Source of the DNA: Chloranthus sessilifolius
Taxonomy: Eukaryota > Streptophyta > Magnoliopsida > Chloranthales > Chloranthaceae
Assembly (NCBI GenBank): GCA_021018995.1
Contig: CM037598.1
Span: forward strand, 46,019,185 to 46,083,184
DNA: 64,000 nucleotides
Reading direction: 5' to 3'
A program made the translations under genes and the position numbers. Shown here one piece after another: positions 57,217 to 64,000 of the stretch. Numbering within the stretch: position 1 is the stretch's first letter; each line of letters begins with the position of its first letter. The notes under the pieces are model-generated. The model ran no database searches, had not been told where the DNA came from, and saw only the letters and a program-made list of their open reading frames with translations.

Positions 57217-59076
57217 TGTTGAGAACTAGAAAATACCATTTTCCCCCCTTTAACCTGGGCCTTGATTGACCCTTGAGAGAACTAAATAAGTGTTTTAAGT
57301 GCTTGTGTCACAGCTAACAATAAAGACAGGCTTAACCATGAAAGCAGCCTAAAAGTGCCAAAAAGATGATAATCCATGTCGATCTAAAGGAAGAAAGAGA
57401 AGGGACAACATCACTAGCTGTCAAAATGCCTGAACTGAAGAGGCAAAGACCTGGTCTCAACCCAGAAAAGAAATGTGGAGCAATTCGAACAGAAAAATGC
57501 ACTATAGAGTGCTTTTCGAAAAGAATCTGAACATTTCAAAAAGAACCTGAACTCTGCGAAAAGAACTAAAAGCTCCAGGCTTAGTTTTCGAAGAGCACCT
57601 GAACTCTTCGAAAGGATGATTGACCTATTCGAAAAGAAGAGAACTCCTTGCGAATAGAACCTGAACTTTGCGAAAAGAGCTTCAGGAGTCACAGTACCGT
57701 GCGAAAAGTTCCCTAAACTATGCAAAATGGTATTTTGGAGATTCCTAGCTTCTACAAGGGTAATTCAGTAATCTTTTGCACGCGTCCCAATGCATTGAAA
57801 AACCTAGGGGCATTCCGGAAGATTCTAAGCACGAAACGAAAGCATATTCCACCCCATGTGAGCACCCGAAGATGAAATCACTTGGTGAGAACGTCTAGAA
57901 GCTCTAACAGATTTTCAAATTGCATAACAGAATTGATGCTTATGTCGCCTGATTGGCTAAACCAGATCGAGCAATTCTGATTGGCCAGAACAGATCTGGA
58001 TCCTTGTGCTCGACTACCATTGGTTGATATAGATCTGAGCACTTCTAATTGGTCAATACGCATTTGAGCTAGACCTGGGGAAACTATAAATAGATGAACC
58101 ATTTGCCCAATTTGGGCATTCAGATTTTGAGTTTCATTCCTATTCCCCCATTTCCAGATCAGCTAGCCTGTCTGAAACCTTGTAATAGCATAACTTTTAC
58201 TTGCAATTGAGAGCTGTGAGATATCTCTGTAATTCAAAAGAGAATTGTATTCAAGACTACAAATCTGAGAGCTGTTTAAGCTGTGCTTTGTAATTGTAAA
58301 TGTGAATTTGAAAAGGTTGTTGTAAATCGTACGTTCTCAATTGGATTCGTGTTAAGGGTTCCCTCTGATCTCCTTATTGCACTAGACTCCTTTAGATTTA
58401 CTATTTTTCATGCAATTTCCCTTGATTCATTAACCCTGTGGGAATTAGTGTTTGTAACCTAATCTCTCACAGCATTTGTAGTGATATTTCTTGTTCTGAA
58501 TTAAGGGTTTAGATTAAAGACTATTGGATGGTCTGTCGCTATTAGAGTGAACAGACTTTAACCATAAGCCTAAATTTAATCCATGAGTTAGATTTATTTC
58601 TCTTGCATCTGTGCTTGTAGCCAGATGAAGATTGGATCATCTCTCATTTGACCTGCAGTCATTCTCATTGTGTTTCAAGGACCAAATCAAAGTTAGATAT
58701 TATTTCTACATTTTTATAAATTTACATCAAAATTCCCCCAACTCATATCTGGATCATTTAGTTTGACTTTTACTTTTATCGTTTAGTTAATGTGACAAAT
58801 TCAACCTCCCATCTTATGTGCTCTGTAGATAGGCTAAGAGGCCAGATCTGGTAGCTCAGATCTGGAGGTTTATCTTGCATTTTAAACAAATTCTCTGTGG
58901 ACGATCTTTTACTCACTTACATTTAAAACTTGCTACAATTGGCTCTGATCTTACAGGCTAATTCACTTCTCTCTGTGCTGATATTTCTTTATTTTTTTTC
59001 CAGATTCAGTATAACTTAGCATTTGCAAACCTGTTTTCAAAACACAAATAAATCATGCACACTCAGAACACCAACA
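57217..59076 (+). repeat. 3' LTR of element D
   Basis: TGTTGAGAAC...ACACCAACA, 1860 bp. The U3 word array at 57480-57725 is better preserved than in the 5' LTR and includes a perfect CTTTTCGAAAAG at 57512-57523. TATAAATA at 58085-58092, palindrome at 58104-58118, decayed stem-loop at 58528-58559. Confidence 0.94.
57480..57725 (+). promoter_or_regulatory. U3 palindrome array, LTR D (3')
   Basis: About ten TTCGAAAAG, TTTGCGAAAAG or TTTTCGAAGAG words in 245 bp, upstream of TATAAATA at 58085. The word matches 52510-52830 of the same element and the U3 of solo LTR E. Confidence 0.7.
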
Positions 59077-59081
59077 CCACT
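59077..59081. other. Target site duplication of element D, right copy
   Basis: CCACT, identical to 44945-44949. Confidence 0.88.
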
Positions 59082-61191
59082 CTCGCATGCTCTCCTTCTC
59101 ATGCTCTCTCTCTCCCTCTCCCTCTCTCGTAGTCTCTCTCTCACTCTTTCTCTCGTATACTCTCTCTCCCTCCCACTCTCCCTCACTCTCTCTCTCCCCC
59201 CTCTTGCACTCTATCTCTCCCCCTCTCATAGTCCTACTCTCACTCTTGCTCTCACATGAGAATGGGAGCGAGAGCGAGAGTGAGAGGGAGAGGGGGAGGG
59301 AGAAAGAGAGTGAGAGAGAGAGGGAGAGAGAGAGCAAGAGCAAAATAGAGTCAATGAGAGAGTGAGATGGAGAGAGCAAAAGACAGCAAGAGTAAAAGAA
59401 AGTGAGAGCAGGAGAGGGAGAGTGAGATGTCCAGACCGAGAGGGCAAGAACAACTATAGGAGAGATTGTCTCGCTTTCATTCGCTCTCTCTCTCTCACTC
59501 GCATTTTCTCTCTCTCTCTCTCTTACTCTCACACTCTCTCCCCCTCTCATGTTCACTCTCTCACTCTCACTCCCTCTCTCCCTCACTCTCTATCTCTCGA
59601 TCCCCCTCTCGCACTCCCTTTCACTCTCTCCCCTTCTCGTAGCCTCTCGCTCGCTCTATCTCCCTCACTTTCGCTCTCACTCTTGCTCGTGCACTCATTA
59701 GAGAATGGGAGCCAAAGCGAGTGAGAGCAAGAGTGAGAAGGGGGAGAGAGGAGAGACAGAGAGAGAGGGAGAGTGAGAAGAGAGCGAGAGACAAATTGAG
59801 CAAAAGAAAAATCATGTGAGAGAGCAAGAGAGGGAGAGGGCGAGTGCGAGTGTGAGCGAGAGAGTGTCACGCTCTTGCTCACCCTCTCTCACTCGCTATC
59901 TCACACACACGCTTTCTCTCCCTCACTCTCTCTTACTATCACACACGCTTTTACTCATGCTTTCTCTCTCTCATTCTCACTATCAATCCCTGTCTCTCCC
60001 AATCTCGCACTGTCTCTCTCCTGCTCTCATAGCCTCTCTCGCTCTCTCTCCCTCCCTTTTGTTCTCACTCTCACTCTCATTCTTGCACTTTTGATAGAAT
60101 AAGTGTGAGAGCGAGAGGGGGAGGGGGGACAGCGAGAGCGAGTGTGCGAGAGTGAGAAGTAGAGAGTGAGAGAGAACAAGAGTGAAAGAGAGAGCTAGAG
60201 AGGGGGAGGGCGAGAGAGAATGTGAGTGAGAGAGTGTCGCTCTCTTGCTCGCTCTCTCACTCACTCTCTCACACTCACTTTCTCTCCCTTGCTCTCTCTT
60301 ATTATCACACACTCTCTCACTCATGCTTTCTATCTCTTGCTCTCACTCTCTCACTCATGCTTTCTATCTCTTGCTCTCACTCTCCCTCACTCTCTCTCTC
60401 CTCCTAATCTTACACACTCTCTCTCTCTCTCCCTCACTTTCGCTCTCCCTCTCACTCTCATTCTTGCACTCGCTAGAGAATGAGTGTGAGTGCTAGAGGG
60501 GGAGGGAGAGAGAGATAAGGAGGAGAGACATAAGTAGAGAGGGAGAGTGAGAGGGAGTGGGGGATAGTGAGAAGGACAGAGCAAGAGAGAGCAAGAGTGA
60601 AAGCGGAAGTGAGTGTGAGCGAGAGAGTGTCTCCCTCTCACTTGCCCTCTCACGCACACTCTCTCACACTCGCTTTCTCTCTCATGATCCCTCTCTCACG
60701 CTTTCTCTCTCTCACACTTTCTCTCTCTCTCTCTCTCCCTCCCTTTTTCTCTTCCTCTCTCTCTCTCTGGCTCATGCTTTCACACTCATTAGAGAATGAG
60801 AGCGAGGGTGAGTCAGAGTGAGAGGGAGAGGGGGAGACAGAGAGAGAGAGTAAGAAGGAGAGAGATAGAGAGAGAGAGAGTGAGAGAGAGCGAGAAGGAG
60901 AGAAAGAAAGAGAGAGAGATGGAGAATGAGAAGGAGCGAATAGGAGAGGGAGAGGGAGAGGGTTAGGATGAGTGTGAGAGAGAGATTGTCTTTCTCTCGC
61001 TCGCCCTCTCTTGCCCAATCTCATTCTCGCATGCTCTCTCTCTCTCCCCCTCTCGCTCTCTCTCTCTCTCTCCCTCTCTCATAGTCTCTCTCTCACTCTC
61101 TCTCTCTCCCTCTCTCTCTCTGTCTCTCTCCCTCTCTCTATCCTGCTCTCTCTCTATCTCTCCCCCTCTCGCACTCTCTCTCTCCCCCTCT

Positions 61192-61312
61192 CATAGTCTT
61201 ACTCTCTCTCTCGCACTCTCTCTCTCTCCCCCTCTCATAGTCTTACTCTCTCTCTCGCACTCTCTCTCTCTCCCCCTCTCATAGTCTTACTCTCTCTCTT
61301 GCACTCACACTC
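61192..61312. repeat. 44-bp tandem unit inside the satellite
   Basis: CATAGTCTTAC recurs at 61192, 61236 and 61280, each followed by the same CT run, so three near-identical 44-bp units lie head to tail. This points to local slippage or unequal exchange. Confidence 0.75.
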
Positions 61313-63500
61313 GCTAGATAATGAGAGCAAGAACGAGAGGGAGAGGGGGAGGGAGAGAGGGAGAGAGAGCAAGAGCAAAAGAGAGTGAAAGAGAGAGTTA
61401 GGGAGAGAGACACATAAAGAGCGAAAGAGATAAAGAGAGAAACAGAGTGAGTGAGGGAGGGAGAGTGAGATGGTCAGAGCGAGATGACAAGAGCGACTGG
61501 GCATGAGAGAGTGTCTCATTTTCGCTCACTCCCTCTCTCTCTCGCTCTCTCTTACTCTTACACTCTCTCTCATGCCAACTCTCTTGCTCTCGCTCCCACT
61601 CTCCCTTGCTCTCTGTCCCCCTCTCACACTCACTCTTTCTCTCTCTCACTCTCCCCTTGCCCCAGTCTCTCTCTCACTCTCTCTCTCTCCCTCCCTTTCA
61701 CTCTCACTCTTGCTCATGCACTCGCTAGAGAATGAGAGCGAAAGCGAGGGAGAGAGGGGGGAGAGAGAGAGAGAGGAGAGACAGAGAGAGGGAGAGTGAG
61801 AGGGAGTGACGGACAGTGAGAAGAGAGCCAGAGAGCAAAAGTGAGAGAGCACGAGAGAGAGCAAGAGCGACAGAGAGAGCGAGAGAGGGAGAGGGCGAGA
61901 GCGAGTGTGAGTGAGAGAGTGTCACGCTCTTACTCACCCTCTCACACTCGCTCTCTCTCTCTCATACTCGCTTTCTCTCCCTCGCTCTGTCTTCCTATCG
62001 CATGCTCTCTCACTTATGCTTTGTCTCTCTCTCGCTCTCACTCTCCCTCACCCTCTCTCTCCCAATCTTGCAGTCTCTCTCCCCCCCTCTCGCAGTCCCT
62101 CTCGCTCTTTTTCTCTCGCTATAGAACGAGTGTGAGATCGAGAGGGGGAGGGGGGGAGAGAGAGAGAGATAGACAAAGAGAGAGAGGGAGAGTGGGAAGG
62201 AGAGAGTGAGAGAGAGTAAGAGTGAAAGAGAGAGTGACAGAGGAAGAGTGAGTGTGAGTGAGAGAGAGTGTCTCATTCTCGCTCGCCCTCTCACGCTCGC
62301 TCTCTCTAACACTCACTTTCGCTCTCTCTTAATCTCTCTAACACTCGCTTTCGCTTTCACTCTCTCTAACACTCACTTTTTCTCTCTCTTAATCTCTCGA
62401 TCCCTCTCTTTCCCTCTCCCTCCCACTCTCTCTCTTGCTTTCACACTCATTAGAGGATAAGAGCGAGAGTGAGTTAGAGTGAGAGGGAGAGGGGGGAGAG
62501 AGAGAGAGAGGGAGAGAGAGAGAGACAAAGAGAGAGAAGAGAGATAGAGAGAGAGTGAAAAGGAGAGAGAAGAGAGAGAGAGGGATAAAGAGAGGAGAGA
62601 GAGAGGGAGAGTGAGAGGGAGTGAGGGAGAATGAGAGAGAGCAAGTGTGAAAGACAGAGAGCAAGAGAGAGCAATAAGAAAAGAGAGAGATCGAGAGAGA
62701 GTGAGAGAGAAAGAGAGAGAGCGAGAGAGCACGAGTGAGCAAGATCAAAAGAGAGAGAGCAAGAGTGAGGGCTAAATTGAGAGGGTGAGAGTGAGTGTTA
62801 GCGAGAGAGTATCTTACTCTCGCTCACCCTTTCTCACACTCGCTTTCTCTCTCTCTCTTACTCTCACATGCTCTCTCTCATTCTCTTGCTCCCTCTCTCT
62901 CATGCTCTTTCTCCCCCTCTCGTTGTCTCTCTCTCACTCTTTCTCTCTCCCTCCCTTTCCCTCACCCAATCACTCTTGTTCTCATTCTCACACTCGCTAG
63001 AGTGAGAGTGAGTGTGAGCAAGAAGGAGAGGGGAGAGAGAGAGGCAGTGAGGGAGAGTGAGAAGGAGAGAGAGTGAGAGAGGGAGAGTGAGAGGGCGAGA
63101 GTATCGTGCTCTCGCTTGCCCACTCTCACTCGCTTTCTCTCCATCGCTCTCTTACTCTCGCACACTCTCTCTCTCTCACTCTTCATCTCTCTCACTTTTT
63201 GTCTCTCTCCCTTTCTCCTTCTCACACACTCTCTCTCTCTTCATCTCTCTCTCGCTCTTATAGTCTCTCTCTCAATCTTTCTCTCTTGCTCTCTCACCCT
63301 CCATTTCGCTCTCATTCTTACCCTCACACTCGCACTCTCTAGAGAATGAGAGCGAGTGAGAGAACAAGTGTGAGATGGAGAGGGGAAGAGAGAGAGAGAG
63401 CGAGAGGGCCAGAGAGAGTGAGCAAGAGTGTCACACTCTCGCTCCCTCTCTCTCCCTCTCTCCATGTCACTCTCTCTCCCCATCTTGCACTTTCTCCCTC

Positions 63501-64000
63501 ATGCTCTCTCTCCCCCTCTCGCACTCTCTCTCCATGTCATAGTCTCTCTCTCACTATTTCTCTCTCCCTCCCTTTTTGTTTCTCTGTCTCTCTCATACTC
63601 GCTAGAGAACAAGATCAAGAGCAACTATGAGCAAGAGGGAGAGGGGGGGAGGAGAGAGAGATAGAGGGTATGAGGGAGAGCGAGAGAGTGAGAGAGAAGG
63701 AGAGCGAGAGGGAGTGAGGGAAAGAGTGAGATAGCAAGATCAAAAGAGAGAGTGCGAGGGAGAGTGAGAGGGCTAGAGTGAGCTGAGTGTGGGCGAGAGA
63801 GTCTCACGCTCTCGCTTGCCCTCTCTCATGCTCTCTCTCCCCCTCTCACACTCTCTCTCCATGTCATAGTCTCTCTCTCACTATTTCTCTTTCCCTCCCT
63901 TTTTGTTTCTCTGTCTCTCTCATACTCGCTAGAGAACAAGATCGAGAGCAACTATGAGCGAGAGGGAGAGGGGGGGAGGAGAGAGAGATAGAGGGTATGA
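63501..64000. repeat. 327-bp recent duplication inside the satellite
   Basis: The stretch starting ATGCTCTCTCTCCCCCTCTC at 63501 recurs at 63828 with only a few differences through the TAGAGAACAAGATC hinge (63603 and 63930) and into the purine block. This gives a minimal estimate of the local monomer size, 327 bp. Confidence 0.8.

Larger units (their letters stand above)
44950..59076 (+). mobile_element. Element D: structurally complete Athila-type retrotransposon in the satellite
   Basis: 14,127 bp with LTRs at both ends, perfect CCACT duplications, intact PBS, gag, protease, RT, RNase H, integrase, palindrome array, ORF3, internal and 3' polypurine tracts. It is complete in structure but gag, protease and RT carry many 1-2 nt frameshifts. 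Integrase core and ORF3 N-terminal part are clean. The satellite continues in the same pyrimidine phase on both sides. Confidence 0.94.
59077..64000. repeat. CT/GA satellite, segment 3 (runs off the window)
   Basis: Alternating pyrimidine and purine blocks with TAGAGAA-type hinges near 59699, 60474, 60790, 61726, 63343, 63603 and 63930, and variants near 61313, 62120, 62452 and 62997. The last 500 bp contain two nearly identical copies offset by 327 bp (from 63501 and 63828). A 44-bp unit with CATAGTCTTAC is repeated three times (61192, 61236, 61280). No genes. Confidence 0.9.

Noticed and set aside
59023-63807. Low-complexity frames up to 177 codons in satellite segment 3
   Set aside because: Ser/Leu/Pro/His or Arg/Glu repeats only; no real gene supported.
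59077-64000. CRISPR-like array in the satellite
   Set aside because: The repeats are low-complexity plant satellite with variable spacing and no unique spacers.

Overview
This window is plant nuclear DNA made almost entirely of long terminal repeat (LTR) retrotransposons of the Ty3/gypsy Athila type, inserted into and around a purine/pyrimidine satellite. The Athila assignment rests on primer binding sites complementary to the 3' end of plant tRNA-Asp (cleanest at 46782-46798), on the order gag-protease-RT-RNase H-integrase, and on a long third ORF (ORF3) downstream of integrase. A flowering plant with a repeat-rich genome is the best guess; I cannot name the species. I see no host gene, rRNA, tRNA or CRISPR array.

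Layout. (1) 1-12677, element A, plus strand: its 5' LTR is cut by the window edge, it has lost PBS, gag and protease, and its two LTRs belong to different subfamilies. (2) 12678-14533, first segment of a CT/GA satellite. (3) 14534-42743, element C, plus strand, LTRs of about 2.8 kb; gag is fused directly to the end of integrase by an internal deletion. (4) 23876-38735, element B, minus strand, nested in the 3' noncoding part of C with a perfect 5-bp target duplication CAAAC. (5) 31103-32948, a solo LTR (E) of the D family, nested in the pol of B. (6) 42744-44944, second satellite segment. (7) 44950-59076, element D, plus strand, with both LTRs, PBS, all domains, both polypurine tracts and a perfect duplication CCACT. 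(8) 59077-64000, third satellite segment. Removing A, C and D leaves one satellite of at least 9 kb.

How the parts work together. Each element should be transcribed from the U3 of its 5' LTR, primed by tRNA-Asp, and would make Gag-Pol. ORF3 appears to have its own promoter: in all four elements the 0.5-1.2 kb between integrase and ORF3 holds a dense array of short palindromes followed by a TATA-like box, and the same family-specific palindrome fills the U3 upstream of the LTR TATA box. The palindromes are CCTATCGATAGG in A and B, GCCTCGCGAGGC in C, and CTTTTCGAAAAG in D and E. Families thus differ in the word but share the architecture, as expected if each family co-evolves with a sequence-specific binder; this is the main candidate for an undescribed system here.

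Other shared, unexplained features are a 30-32 nt stem-loop in the transcribed part of every LTR (1-3 copies, arms changing in compensating fashion), a palindrome just downstream of the LTR TATA box in A/B/D/E, a second polypurine-tract-like sequence always about 1.6 kb upstream of the 3' LTR, and a noncoding 1.6-kb module conserved between them. No element looks autonomous now: all pol genes carry stops, frameshifts or deletions. The ORF3 N-terminal part of D is the longest clean reading frame (466 codons).
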